Positions 36,749-44,959 of a stretch of 64,000 nucleotides of DNA are shown here, piece after piece; position 1 is the stretch's first letter, and each line of letters begins with the position of its first letter. The translations under genes and the position numbers were made by a program. Origin of the DNA: Aureimonas sp. OT7. Its GTDB lineage: Bacteria > Pseudomonadota > Alphaproteobacteria > Rhizobiales > Rhizobiaceae. The notes beneath the pieces were generated by a model. That model saw nothing but the letters and a program-made list of their open reading frames with translations, did no database searches and had not been told where the DNA came from. The DNA is taken from assembly GCF_014844055.1 (NCBI RefSeq), contig NZ_CP062167.1:3939001-4003000 (forward strand), in the 5' to 3' direction.

Positions 36749-37735
36749 TCAGCAGGCGACCTGGATCACCAGCTTCCCGAAATGGCTGGCGCTCCCGAGT
36801 TTCTCATAGGCCGCTTCGGCGTCCTCGAACGCGAATAGCTGATCGATCTGCGGTTTGATGCCGGTCGCGACCAGCGCCTTGAGCGTCGCCACGGGGCCGA
36901 CATAGATGCCTTGCAGCGTGATCCGCTTCTCCAGGATCGAGCCGGTGTCGATGGGACCATCAAAGCCGGAAATCACGCCCATAAGGGAAATCCGCCCGCC
37001 GAAGCGCGTGGCCTTCAGCGTCCTGTTGAGGGTCGCGGGACCCACGACATCGATGGCGAGATCGGCGCCGGTCGCGTCCGTCAGGCGCAGCACTTCGTTT
37101 TCCCAATCCTCGCAGGCGCGATAATTGATCACCTCGTCGGCCCCCAGCGCTCGAGCGCGCTGCGCTTTCTCGTCCGAGCTCGATATCATGACGACGCGCG
37201 CACCTGCCATCTTCGCCAACTGCAAGGCAAAGACCGAAACGCAACCCGTGCCGAGAAGCAGCACCGTTTCCCCGGGCTGGACCGGACGACGCTCGAACAG
37301 CGCCGACCACGCGGTAACTCCGGCACAGGGCAGCGCCGCGGCTTCCTCGAAGGTCATGGAGTCCGGGATATGCACGACACCGGTGGCGGGCACGACCAGG
37401 CGTTCGGTCAGGACGCCGTCCATGCCGGGACCGCCCAGGCTGGTCGCCTTCTTGGCGGGCGAAAATTCGCCTTCGACCCAGCCGGGCATGAAGCCGATGA
37501 CGACGCGATCCCCGATCGCGAAGCCTTCGACACCTTCGCCGACAGCCGCAACCACGCCGGCGCCGTCCGAGAGCGGCACCACGTCACTGAATTTCGTGGA
37601 AAGGATCAGGTCACGATAATTGAGAGACGCGGCCTTGATGTCGACCGAGATCATGCCGTGGCCGGGTTGCACCGCCTCGAAGGCGCCGAGTTCAAGTCGT
37701 GGGCTTTCTTTGCCGGTCAGAGTGTAGCGCCGCAT
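36749..37735 (-). CDS. Zinc-type (MDR) alcohol dehydrogenase family protein
   Basis: The 328-residue medium-chain dehydrogenase starts MRRYTLTGKESPRLELGAFE after the strong ribosome binding site AAAGGAGGCACC. The GroES-like half contains LNYRDLILS and PLSDGAGVVAAVGEGVEGF. The Rossmann half contains GETVLLLGTGCVSVFALQLAKMAG and VVMISSSDEKAQRAR. Several catalytic-zinc ligands are missing (YRD in place of CxxH), so it belongs to the zinc-independent quinone-oxidoreductase-like branch. It is divergent from the HxlR regulator at 37814, which probably controls it. Confidence 0.88.
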   Translation of the reverse strand: MRRYTLTGKESPRLELGAFEAVQPGHGMISVDIKAASLNYRDLILSTKFSDVVPLSDGAGVVAAVGEGVEGFAIGDRVVIGFMPGWVEGEFSPAKKATSLGGPGMDGVLTERLVVPATGVVHIPDSMTFEEAAALPCAGVTAWSALFERRPVQPGETVLLLGTGCVSVFALQLAKMAGARVVMISSSDEKAQRARALGADEVINYRACEDWENEVLRLTDATGADLAIDVVGPATLNRTLKATRFGGRISLMGVISGFDGPIDTGSILEKRITLQGIYVGPVATLKALVATGIKPQIDQLFAFEDAEAAYEKLGSASHFGKLVIQVAC

Positions 37736-37791
37736 GGTGCCTCCTTTGCAAAGACCTAAGTTAAGCCTAAAGTGACTATGTCGTAAGAACG

Positions 37792-37808
37792 TACATTCTA
37801 GGCATGTA
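37792..37808. promoter_or_regulatory. Candidate HxlR operator
   Basis: TACAT and ATGTA form a dyad with a seven-base centre (37792-37808) in the 78-base space between the MDR dehydrogenase and the divergent HxlR gene. The site lies immediately before the HxlR start codon, consistent with autorepression. Evidence is position and symmetry only. Confidence 0.4.
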
Positions 37809-37813
37809 GTATC

Positions 37814-38173
37814 ATGGATGATACCGTCGCTGCTCGACGAAACCGGCGAAAGGCAGGCCGTACCGGCTGTGCGGTCGAGGCGACGCTTTCCGTTATCGGC
37901 GGGGTGTGGAAGCCGGTCCTCCTGTTCCATCTTCTCGAAGGCAAATTGCGCTTCAACGCGCTTTGCCGGCTCACGCCTTCCGCGACACCGCGCATGATCA
38001 CGCTCCAGCTCCGGGAACTGGAGGCGGACGGGATCATCGACCGGATCGTCTATCCGGAGGTGCCGCCGAAGGTGGAGTATGAGCTGACCGATCTCGGCAG
38101 GTCGCTGGCTCCCGTGCTGCTCAGCATGCGCGACTGGGGCGACCGGCTTCAGGCGCTGGAGTCCGAAGCTTGA
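37814..38173 (+). CDS. HxlR-family transcriptional regulator
   Basis: The 119-residue protein has the family pattern GCAVEATLSVIGGVWKPVLLFHLLEGKLRFNALCRLTPSATPRMITLQLRELEADGII, then VEYELTDLGRSLAPVL. The Cys in GCAVE before the first helix is the redox- or electrophile-sensing residue in many HxlR members. It is divergent from the MDR dehydrogenase, which is its probable target. Confidence 0.88.
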   Translation: MDDTVAARRNRRKAGRTGCAVEATLSVIGGVWKPVLLFHLLEGKLRFNALCRLTPSATPRMITLQLRELEADGIIDRIVYPEVPPKVEYELTDLGRSLAPVLLSMRDWGDRLQALESEA

Positions 38174-38201
38174 ACCAGCCGAGCATCAACGGCGGCAGGG
38201 C

Positions 38202-39224
38202 TCAGGCCAGGGCAACCACGACTTTCTCTCCAGAGACGCCGGCCTTCTGCATCTCAAGAGCCTGCTGAAGCGCCTCGAGGCCGTGGCCGGCGATCCTGGC
38301 TGGGGGCGCGGCGACATAGGTGCCTTCGGCGAGCGCGCGCGGCAGGAAATCGCGGTAGATCATCGGGCCGACCTCGTCATCCTTGAGGCTCGGTCCGATG
38401 ATGTGCGCCGCGTCCACGCCCTCCGGGCGCTCTTCGGGCGGGGTCAGCGTCGCGGCCACCGTGCGCACGCCTTCGGATGCGCCGACCACGGCGAAACAGT
38501 CGACGATGCTGCCGGTCGCGTGCAGCGTGCCGGCGAGGCGCCGGCAGCGCAGGGCCGCGAGCACGTCGTCCACGAGGCTCGGACTGGAATAGTCGAACAC
38601 CTCGCTCGCGCCCAATTTCTTCAGCATCTCGCCCTGGCGCGCCGAAGCCACGGTGATGCAGCGGTAGCCGGACGCCACCGCGAGCTGGATTGCGTTGCAG
38701 CCCACGCTGGAGGCGCCGCCCCAGACCAGAACGACCTCATCGCGCGCCACCCGGCTGAGGGAAGGGCCGGGCAAGGCCAGGTTCGTTTTCCCGTACAAGC
38801 CGACCGCAGCGGTGCCGAGCCCCAGCGGCAGCACGGCCGCCTCGGTGAAGGCCATGCGATCCGGGATGGGCGCCGCCATATGTTCGAGGACGATGGTGTG
38901 CTGCTGGAGCGCGCCCTGGGCGGGGTCGTTGACGGTGGTGGAGACAGCCTGGCCGATCACCCGGTCACCGACCTTGAACCGCTCGACGTCGGCGCCGACC
39001 GCGGCCACCTCGCCCGCGACGTCGCTGCCGAGGATCGTCGGATAATCCAGCCACGGCAGGAGCGCGTTGTCCTGCAACAGCCAGTCGATCGGATTGATCG
39101 CGATGGCCGCGTTGCGGATCAGGATCTCGTTGGCGGCAGGCTGCCGCAGGTCGGCTGGGCCGATGTGCAGCTTCTGCCCCGGCGCTTGCTGCCAGGCCGC
39201 GAGGTTCTCGATGCGTTGGGTCAT
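38202..39224 (-). CDS. Zinc-binding-dehydrogenase-family (MDR) oxidoreductase
   Basis: The 340-residue protein starts MTQRIENLAAWQQAPGQKLH after GGAGAG; a longer frame upstream has no support. It shows INPIDWLLQD, ILGSDVAGEVAAVGADVERFKVGDRVIG and the nucleotide-binding motif VLVWGGASSVGCNAIQLAVASG, as in zinc-independent enoyl or quinone reductases of the MDR superfamily. The C-terminal part ends KAGVSGEKVVVALA. The LysR gene 101 bases away is divergent and likely regulates it. Confidence 0.87.
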   Translation of the reverse strand: MTQRIENLAAWQQAPGQKLHIGPADLRQPAANEILIRNAAIAINPIDWLLQDNALLPWLDYPTILGSDVAGEVAAVGADVERFKVGDRVIGQAVSTTVNDPAQGALQQHTIVLEHMAAPIPDRMAFTEAAVLPLGLGTAAVGLYGKTNLALPGPSLSRVARDEVVLVWGGASSVGCNAIQLAVASGYRCITVASARQGEMLKKLGASEVFDYSSPSLVDDVLAALRCRRLAGTLHATGSIVDCFAVVGASEGVRTVAATLTPPEERPEGVDAAHIIGPSLKDDEVGPMIYRDFLPRALAEGTYVAAPPARIAGHGLEALQQALEMQKAGVSGEKVVVALA

Positions 39225-39268
39225 CACGTCTCTCCAGCGTTGAGTTGGACGTGAATCTAGTCGCTCGT

Positions 39269-39281
39269 TTATTACCGATAA
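39269..39281. promoter_or_regulatory. LysR-type binding site candidate (T-N11-A dyad)
   Basis: TTATTACCGATAA is a dyad (TTAT / ATAA) of the T-N11-A form used by LysR proteins, located in the 100-base space between the MDR gene and the divergent LysR gene. Nothing else in this spacer fits as well. Confidence 0.45.
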
Positions 39282-39324
39282 AGCCGCTATAATGGGATGA
39301 ACTGTTGATCTGGAGGAAGCAATC

Positions 39325-40221
39325 GTGGACGGCGGGCAGTATTCCGAACTGACGGCCTTCATGGCGATCCACGAGGCGCACAGCTTCCGCGACGCCGCGC
39401 TTCGCCTCGGCGTGACCCCGTCCGCGCTCAGCCGCACGCTGCGCCGGCTGGAGAACCGGCTAGGACTGCGGCTGCTCAACCGCACAACACGCAGCGTGAG
39501 CCCGACCGAGGCCGGCACGCTGCTCTATGCGAAGCTCGCGCCCGCCGTCGCCGGGCTGGAAGCGGCCGTCGACGATGTGGCGGCGCTTGGCAATGATCCT
39601 GTCGGCACGGTTCGGCTCAACCTGCCGAGGCTCGCGGCGGAACTGATCCTGATGCCGCGCCTGGCGGGCTTCGCGGCGCTTTATCCCCGCGTGCGGCTGG
39701 AGATGATCATCGACGATACGCTGACGGACGTGGTGGCCAAGGGGTTCGACGCAGGGATCCGGATCGGCGAACGACTGGCGCAGGACATGACCGCCGTTCG
39801 CCTCACGCCGGCCATTCGCGTCGCGGTGGTGGGGTCTCCCCGCTACTTCGCGGGACACGCGCCGCCGCAAATGCCGCGCGATCTTTCCCGACACGCCTGC
39901 ATCACCTACCGGTGGGCCGCAACCGGACAGCTTCACCGTTGGCATTTTCAGGGGCCGGACGGCGCAATGGAGGTCGATGTCGAGGGGCCGCTCGTTATCA
40001 ACGACACCGGCTTCATCCGTGACGCCGCGCTCGCCGGCCTCGGGCTCGCCTACCTGCCGGAAGCGGCCGTGGAGCCGCACATAGCCGGCGGCACGCTGGT
40101 CCGGGTGCTGGAACCCTGGTGCCAGCCGTTTACGGGCTTCTATCTCTACCACCCCGGCCGTCATCAGACCCCGCCCGCCTTACGCGCACTCATCTCGTTT
40201 CTTCAGGGGGAGGACGGATAG
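39325..40221 (+). CDS. LysR-family transcriptional regulator
   Basis: The 298-residue protein has the N-terminal HTH (SFRDAALRLGVTPSALSRTL, RRLENRLGLRLLNRTTRSVS) and a periplasmic-binding-protein-like effector domain. It starts with GTG after AGGAAG. Its closest style is the CrgA/YafC branch that typically lies divergent to an oxidoreductase gene, as here. It probably controls the MDR gene at 38202. Confidence 0.9.
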   Translation: MDGGQYSELTAFMAIHEAHSFRDAALRLGVTPSALSRTLRRLENRLGLRLLNRTTRSVSPTEAGTLLYAKLAPAVAGLEAAVDDVAALGNDPVGTVRLNLPRLAAELILMPRLAGFAALYPRVRLEMIIDDTLTDVVAKGFDAGIRIGERLAQDMTAVRLTPAIRVAVVGSPRYFAGHAPPQMPRDLSRHACITYRWAATGQLHRWHFQGPDGAMEVDVEGPLVINDTGFIRDAALAGLGLAYLPEAAVEPHIAGGTLVRVLEPWCQPFTGFYLYHPGRHQTPPALRALISFLQGEDG

Positions 40222-40266
40222 CGCGCCACAACGTGCCTCCGTGCCGCGGCCGACCGTCCCTCGCGC

Positions 40267-40440
40267 TTACCAGGGCAGGATGCCGTCCTCATTGGTGAAA
40301 ATGCCGGTCGGCCCCTGTTCGTCGGCCGTGGCGAGGCGCACGATGATCCCGGCCGCCTGCGCGACTGTGCGATGGCCCGAATGGTTGGTGAAATCGGTCT
40401 TGGTATAGCCGGGATCGGCGCCGTTCACGCGGAGCCGAGA
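40267..40440 (-). pseudogene. C-terminal fragment of an SDR oxidoreductase
   Basis: The minus strand reads VNGADPGYTKTDFTNHSGHR, then TVAQAAGIIVRLATADEQGPT and ends FTNEDGILPW with a stop. This is the usual C-terminus of carbonyl-reductase-like SDRs ('VN..DPGY..TDlt.h.G..t..egA...v.LA...dGPtG.f..d....pW'). The rest of the gene is gone, replaced by sequence before the amidohydrolase gene. Confidence 0.65.
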
Positions 40441-40656
40441 AGCCGGCGCGCCGCTGGCGTAATGCCACGGGTGTTAGCCACCTCCACAAAGGTGCGAAGT
40501 GTCTCAATATCCATTTGCGTTTCCAATTCTGCAACACTGCGTGGCGTTCGAGCGCCCTACCGTCGCATAGCTCACAATGTCAGTGTCTGTCTCGCCAGCG
40601 ATGTGGAGCCATCTTCCGCAGATGGCGCATCGTCAAAAAAGTTGAACGAGAATGAG

Positions 40657-42459
40657 ATGATCGGAAAAACACTTATTGCGCTTGTCGTGACGTTCTCGCT
40701 CACCGCGGCTCGGGCACAAGCTCAGGGTAATGTCGGCGCCGACCTGATCGTGATCAACGCAAAAATCTTCACGGGCAACCGGGCGCAGCCCGAAGCTTCG
40801 GCCTTGGCCGTCAAGGAAGGCCGCATCTATTCTGTAGGCTCTGATGCGGACATTCTCGATCTTACGAATTCCGAGACCGACGTGATCGATGCGCGAAGCC
40901 GCAGGCTCATACCCGGCATCATTGATGCGCATACCCACGTCCTCAACGACTTGGCCTACAATTATAATGTGAGATGGGACGGAGTGCCGACGTTGAGTCG
41001 TGCCTTGTGCATGCTGAGCGAGCAGGCAGAGCGCACACCGGAAGGCCAGTGGGTCAAGGTGATCGGAGGCTGGTCTCCCTATCAGTTCGAAGAGAACCGC
41101 TTCCCCACGTTGGACGAACTGCGCAAGGCCGTGCCCGATCATCCGATGATCGTGCAATATGCTTATAACCGCGCCTTCCTGAACCGGCAGGCAATGCAGG
41201 AGCTCGGCGTGGGCACCGATCGGTTCCCGCAATTGCCGGATGTCGAATTCGAGATGGACGACCACGGCAATCCCACCGGCGTCGTCCACGGCTATACATG
41301 GCTGTTTCTCGCCCTGGAGGCCATGGTGCCGCAGCCGAGCTTCGACGAACAGGTAAGTTCAATCACCTACAGCACTCACGGTCTGAACCGTGTCGGCGTG
41401 ACCTCTGCAATCGATAATGGCGGAAGGTGGCCCTACCCCGAGGCCCAGGCGCGAGTGAATGTGCTTGCGCGAGACAACCGCCTCAACGTGCGCATGCCCT
41501 TCGTAGACTTGCAGCTCGGCGAAGGCGGACCGGTCAACATGGTCGATCTCGAAATCGAGGCGATCACGAAAACCGCGCCGGTCAGCCCCGGCCAGAACCT
41601 GCATCCCACCCTGACGCATGGCCATGTCTATCGTGGGGCCGGAGAGGTTCTAAGCGCGGACGTACACGATCACGAGAACTTCGATCATCCCGCGGTCATC
41701 ATCGACCCGGAGACGATGCGGCGCTTCGTCGTAGAGGACGTGGCAAAGCTGATCGAGCGGCGCATCCCGTTTCGCATGCATGCCAGCTATAACGAGAACA
41801 TCACTCCGTTTCTCGACGCTTTGGAGACGGTGAACGAAACGACCCCGATCGATGGCCTGCGCTGGAGCCTCGAGCACGCGGAAACCATCAGCCCGGAGAA
41901 CATCGACCGGGTGAAAAATCTCGGGGGCGCTATCGCGCTCGACGCCAAGATGGCACTGCACGCCGATGGGTTCGTAGAGACATATAGTCGTGAGAAAGCT
42001 TTGGAGACGCCGCGCCTGCGCGCACTTGTGGATAGTGGCATCCCTCTGGCCATGACCACCGACGCATTCCGCGCGGCGACTTTCAATCCATGGGTGGGCA
42101 TAAGCTGGATGGTATCCGGTAAGTCCGTCTCCGGATCGGAGGTTCTCGCCGAGCATAATAAACTTTCCCGTGCCGAGGCCCTGGAACTGTTCACCAAAGG
42201 CGCCGCCTGGTTCATGAACGCAGAAACGGAATTGGGCGCAATCGCCCCTGGCCATCTGGCGGACTTTGCCATCCTAGACCGAGACTATTTCACCGTGCCG
42301 GAGGACGAGATCCGTTCCATCACGTCCGTCCTAACCGTCATGGACGGTAGGGTCGTGTTCGGTGCGCAGGAGTATGCCGATCTGAAACCGGAACTGCCAG
42401 CACCCCTTCCGGAGTGGTCGCCCGTGAGATACTTCGGAACCTATTTCGGGGAAAAATGA
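40657..42459 (+). CDS. Exported amidohydrolase (YtcJ/exoenzyme-type)
   Basis: The 600-residue protein begins with a signal peptide (MIGKTLIALVVTFSLTAARAQAQG), so it acts in the periplasm. The metal site is seen in LIPGIIDAHTHVLNDLA and the catalytic region in RIPFRMHASYNENI and SLEHAETISPENI. The C-terminus (GAIAPGHLADFAILDRDYFTVPEDEI) matches the YtcJ-like amidohydrolase family. The substrate is not known. I start at the ATG after GAACGAGAATGAG; earlier in-frame Met codons lie in the SDR relic. Confidence 0.82.
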   Translation: MIGKTLIALVVTFSLTAARAQAQGNVGADLIVINAKIFTGNRAQPEASALAVKEGRIYSVGSDADILDLTNSETDVIDARSRRLIPGIIDAHTHVLNDLAYNYNVRWDGVPTLSRALCMLSEQAERTPEGQWVKVIGGWSPYQFEENRFPTLDELRKAVPDHPMIVQYAYNRAFLNRQAMQELGVGTDRFPQLPDVEFEMDDHGNPTGVVHGYTWLFLALEAMVPQPSFDEQVSSITYSTHGLNRVGVTSAIDNGGRWPYPEAQARVNVLARDNRLNVRMPFVDLQLGEGGPVNMVDLEIEAITKTAPVSPGQNLHPTLTHGHVYRGAGEVLSADVHDHENFDHPAVIIDPETMRRFVVEDVAKLIERRIPFRMHASYNENITPFLDALETVNETTPIDGLRWSLEHAETISPENIDRVKNLGGAIALDAKMALHADGFVETYSREKALETPRLRALVDSGIPLAMTTDAFRAATFNPWVGISWMVSGKSVSGSEVLAEHNKLSRAEALELFTKGAAWFMNAETELGAIAPGHLADFAILDRDYFTVPEDEIRSITSVLTVMDGRVVFGAQEYADLKPELPAPLPEWSPVRYFGTYFGEK

Positions 42460-42489
42460 ACCCGGCGCTCGGGATGCTCATAACGGAGA

Positions 42490-42889
42490 GGGCGATATCA
42501 TCTAGTAGGCGGTTTTGGGTGTCCTTTGGCCCGCCAAGGCCGCCCATATACCCCCCCATAATGGGCTTCAGCGATGCGTCGATCGCGGTTGCGGACGCGC
42601 GGCGGAACTCCCGCAGCGACGGATTGACCTGATGAGACAGAGTGAACGGCACGCCCGGCAGATGCGTCTCGAGCAACCGGCCCAATCGAATTTCGTGTTC
42701 GGGGTTGATAATGGACCACAGAAAGCGGACGGCTTCGACGTCGCTGTCGCGAAGCCGTTCGATGACCTCCACCGCCTCGTCGAGCGCAAGATAGTGCCGG
42801 TGGCCCGGCAAAACTGTCACAGAACCCGCTCCGCGGCCTGCGGATACTTTCCGAAAGCGCTGCCTTGAACCGTGTAACACCGCCGCCAT
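42490..42889 (-). pseudogene. Hydantoinase A (HyuA-like) N-terminal fragment
   Basis: The frame includes DVEAVRFLWSIINPEHEIRL and LPGVPFTLSHQVNPSLREFR, then RASATAIDASLKPIMGGYMG. It matches the middle of the hydantoinase A / oxoprolinase N-terminal domain ('vav.llfsf.NpeHE...', 'vsLShev.PeirEyeR'). The ATP-binding core and all other parts are absent. The frame ends inside the amidohydrolase 3' region, so it is a truncated relic. Confidence 0.55.
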
Positions 42890-42892
42890 TCG

Positions 42893-43384
42893 TCATGGAT
42901 TTGGGGGCGAAGCTTTTTCCCGCCGTGCAACGGCCTTGGGATCGGAAGCCTGCTTGTGCAGCGCGTCCCAATCGTCGGGCGGATTGCCGTCATCCAGCAT
43001 CCCTTTGAAGACCTTGTAGGCGTCCGTTTTGGAGCCGTAGGTGCGCAAGCTGTTTTCGTCGTTCACCCAGGCGAAGATGATGACCTTGCTGGTGCTGCTA
43101 TAGCGGAAAAAGAGTCGGAAACGACCATTGCCGAACTTGGCACGAAACCAACGCTTGCGGTCATCACCAAGGGTCGCGCCCTGGCGATAGATGGACGCTG
43201 TCGGGTCCGATGGCACATTGACGGTGACGAGCTGGACCAAGGACGCGAGCAACTTGGCATCGGCAGATTTTTGATAATCGTCCGGTTTCTTCGCTTTGAG
43301 CGCATCGACCGCCTCGATCAGCTTTTCCCATTGATCGAGAAAGAGAGGGTGTGCGAGGACGGTCCAGCCATTGATTGTCGGCAT
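42893..43384 (-). CDS. yhaV: YhaV-family toxin (RNase of a type II TA system)
   Basis: The 163-residue protein (MPTINGWTVLAHPLFLDQWE...) has the family pattern: ...RQGATLGDDRKRWFRAKFGN, GRFRLFFRYSSTSKVIIFAW and VNDENSLRTYGSKTDAYKVF. YhaV is a ribosome-dependent mRNA ribonuclease of the RelE superfamily. I start at the second Met because its position is just after the antitoxin stop (one base between), as expected for a TA operon. It is directly downstream of the PrlF-like antitoxin gene on the same strand. Confidence 0.88.
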   Translation of the reverse strand: MPTINGWTVLAHPLFLDQWEKLIEAVDALKAKKPDDYQKSADAKLLASLVQLVTVNVPSDPTASIYRQGATLGDDRKRWFRAKFGNGRFRLFFRYSSTSKVIIFAWVNDENSLRTYGSKTDAYKVFKGMLDDGNPPDDWDALHKQASDPKAVARREKASPPNP

Positions 43385-43385
43385 A

Positions 43386-43721
43386 TCAGATCGAAACGTC
43401 CCCCTCGATCTCGGCATCGAGATCGACCGTCATGCCCGCCGTTAGGGCAACGGCCCGGTCGAGCAGGGACTGCGGGAACGGAAGAACAGATTTCTCGGGG
43501 TGCTTCGCCATGTCGCGCGCGAGAAATTCGAGAAAACGGTCGATCACGGGATCGGCGGTTTCTTCAATCTCGGCCTTCTGGACATAGACGCGGTGCTGTT
43601 CATCGATGAGAAAGGCAATGCGTCCGCCATAGTCAACGCCCAACGCCTGCCGAACGGACTTCGGCACAGTGGTCTGTCCCTTGGCGGTGATCGTGCTTTC
43701 TTCTTTCAGCAGCGCGCCCAT
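43386..43721 (-). CDS. prlF: PrlF-family antitoxin (SpoVT/AbrB type)
   Basis: The protein contains the SpoVT/AbrB (MazE-like) DNA-binding strand pattern ESTITAKGQTTVPKSVRQAL and GVDYGGRIAFLIDEQHRVYV, typical of PrlF (SohA). Its C-terminal half (DRFLEFLARDMAKHPEKSVL) would wrap the toxin. I start at MGALLKEESTITAKG; an upstream Met would add 10 residues. It lies upstream of yhaV, as in the known prlF-yhaV operon, and would repress its own promoter. Confidence 0.85.
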   Translation of the reverse strand: MGALLKEESTITAKGQTTVPKSVRQALGVDYGGRIAFLIDEQHRVYVQKAEIEETADPVIDRFLEFLARDMAKHPEKSVLPFPQSLLDRAVALTAGMTVDLDAEIEGDVSI

Positions 43722-43755
43722 GGGTTTGGCTCCAAATTTGATCCTCGGCATATGT

Positions 43756-43769
43756 AAGGAAATTTCCTT
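43756..43769. promoter_or_regulatory. Palindromic operator of the prlF-yhaV operon
   Basis: AAGGAAATTTCCTT is a perfect 14-bp palindrome, 34 bases upstream of the chosen prlF start. A further half-like TCAAGGAAG follows nearby. AbrB-type antitoxins bind such palindromes for autoregulation, so this is the probable operator. Confidence 0.55.
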
Positions 43770-43870
43770 GCTCAGTCAAGGAAGACTATCCCACCCGCTA
43801 CCTGGCAGGCGGGCCGACACCGTTCACCAGCCGCGACAAGGCAGAGAAGCCGACGCATCCGCCACCAGCA

Positions 43871-44134
43871 ATGCAGAATCGCAACGACCCGTCCGGTCCG
43901 GAAAGCTGGACGTCGCCCATGGGCGTGGTCCGCGATCCGGCGCTGACGCTGGACGCTAAGCGCTCGATCCTGATGAACTGGGCCTGGACGGAGTACCTGA
44001 TCGACCAGGCGACCAACGAAGGCATGCCTGAAAACAGCCGGCCATCGCGCCTCGACGAGGTCGAGCAGGCGCTGCTCGCGCTCGAAAGCATGGCTGCCGA
44101 CCGGGATGATTCAGGCGCACGCAAGGCGGCGTGA
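43871..44134 (+). CDS. Conserved small acidic protein (87 aa)
   Basis: The sequence MQNRNDPSGPESWTSPMGVV followed by DPALTLDAKRSILMNWAWTE and YLIDQATNEGMPE has the look of a small conserved proteobacterial family ('sP..V..d..Ls...K..iL..W..d...l..A..EGM') often found near stress genes. Function unknown. It is the first rightward gene of the stress-protein set that continues with the SPW, Deg and FtsH genes. Confidence 0.6.
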   Translation: MQNRNDPSGPESWTSPMGVVRDPALTLDAKRSILMNWAWTEYLIDQATNEGMPENSRPSRLDEVEQALLALESMAADRDDSGARKAA

Positions 44135-44153
44135 GGTGCAGCGATGGACCCGC

Positions 44154-44459
44154 ATGTCGTCTTCGATTGCCAGAAGGTTCTACCGAACCGGTTCGTTGAC
44201 GCTTGCTGCTGCCGCCCGAAGCCGGGCGCTCGGCCGGGGTGCCGAGCCGCGGCTCGATCCGAACCATGCCAGCGTGAGCGACCTCGCGCTGCATGAGATC
44301 GCAGCGGGCATGTTCACGCGAACCGAGCTTGCACCGTTCCTGCCCGGAGAGGGCGGAAGGCCGTCTCTTCCGCCACCCGATCCGGATTCCAGGCTTCGCG
44401 ACGGCGGTTGCGAAATCGCCGTCGCACCCGCCTCCCGCTCCCGGAAGACGGTTCATTGA
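44154..44459 (+). CDS. Hypothetical protein (101 aa), low certainty
   Basis: The frame starts 19 bases after the stop of the previous gene (MSSSIARRFYRTGSLTLAAA) and runs to 44459. A segment DPNHASVSDLALHEIAAGMF looks structured, while the end is basic and Pro-rich. No family is recognised. Co-direction and close spacing support it, base composition does not exclude a chance frame. Confidence 0.35.
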   Translation: MSSSIARRFYRTGSLTLAAAARSRALGRGAEPRLDPNHASVSDLALHEIAAGMFTRTELAPFLPGEGGRPSLPPPDPDSRLRDGGCEIAVAPASRSRKTVH

Positions 44460-44492
44460 TGACGCAACCCAACTGACAAGGAGAAATGAACG

Positions 44493-44858
44493 ATGCTGAA
44501 ATCTCTGTCTTCCAATAACCGGACAGCGTTCGATTTCGTCAATATCGTCGCCGGTCTCGGTCTGCTGCTGTCGCCCTGGTATCTCGGCTACGCGACTGAA
44601 GCCTATGCTGCATGGAATGCCTGGATCGTCGGCGCTGCCGTGGCGCTGATTGCGGTTGCCGCGCTCTCGGCGTTCCATCAGGTCGAGGAATGGGCCAACG
44701 CCGCGCTCGGCCTCTGGGCCGTGATCGCTCCGTGGGTCCTCGGCTTTTCTGCCGTCACGTTCGCGACGTGGGCGCATGTGATCGCCGGTCTTGTCGTCGC
44801 CGTCCTCGCGGCGGTTAGCCTCTGGTTCACGACAAACCGTCCTCTCTCGACAGCGTAA
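44493..44858 (+). CDS. SPW-repeat membrane protein
   Basis: The 121-residue protein carries two copies of the SPW-type repeat: LLSPWYLGYATEAYAAWNAW with VGAAVALIAVAAL, and AVIAPWVLGFSAVTFATWAH with IAGLVVAVLAAV. Four membrane segments are predicted. Members of the SPW family are found in stress-resistance islands beside proteases, as here, but their biochemical role is unknown. Confidence 0.85.
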   Translation: MLKSLSSNNRTAFDFVNIVAGLGLLLSPWYLGYATEAYAAWNAWIVGAAVALIAVAALSAFHQVEEWANAALGLWAVIAPWVLGFSAVTFATWAHVIAGLVVAVLAAVSLWFTTNRPLSTA

Positions 44859-44865
44859 CGTCGTA

Positions 44866-44896
44866 TCTGGCCCGGCCTCCGGCAGGGCCAGATTTA
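44866..44896 (+). terminator. Hairpin after the SPW gene
   Basis: TCTGGCCC (44866-44873) pairs exactly with GGGCCAGA (44885-44892), followed by TTTACACC. The stem is strong but the T-run is short, so partial termination or RNA processing between the SPW and protease genes is plausible. Confidence 0.45.
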
Positions 44897-44959
44897 CACC
44901 CTCCGTCTGACCTCAGGCGGAAAGGAGGAAATAACGTCTGGTCAAAACGGAGATCGCTT

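Noticed and set aside
42338..42490. Part of a longer minus-strand frame ending in the amidohydrolase gene
   Set aside because: Only 42490-42889 shows hydantoinase-like sequence; the rest is antisense to the amidohydrolase 3' end.
43094..43115. GCTATAGCGG string, possible repeat copy
   Set aside because: Lies within the YhaV coding sequence and matches only ten bases of the 46-bp repeat.
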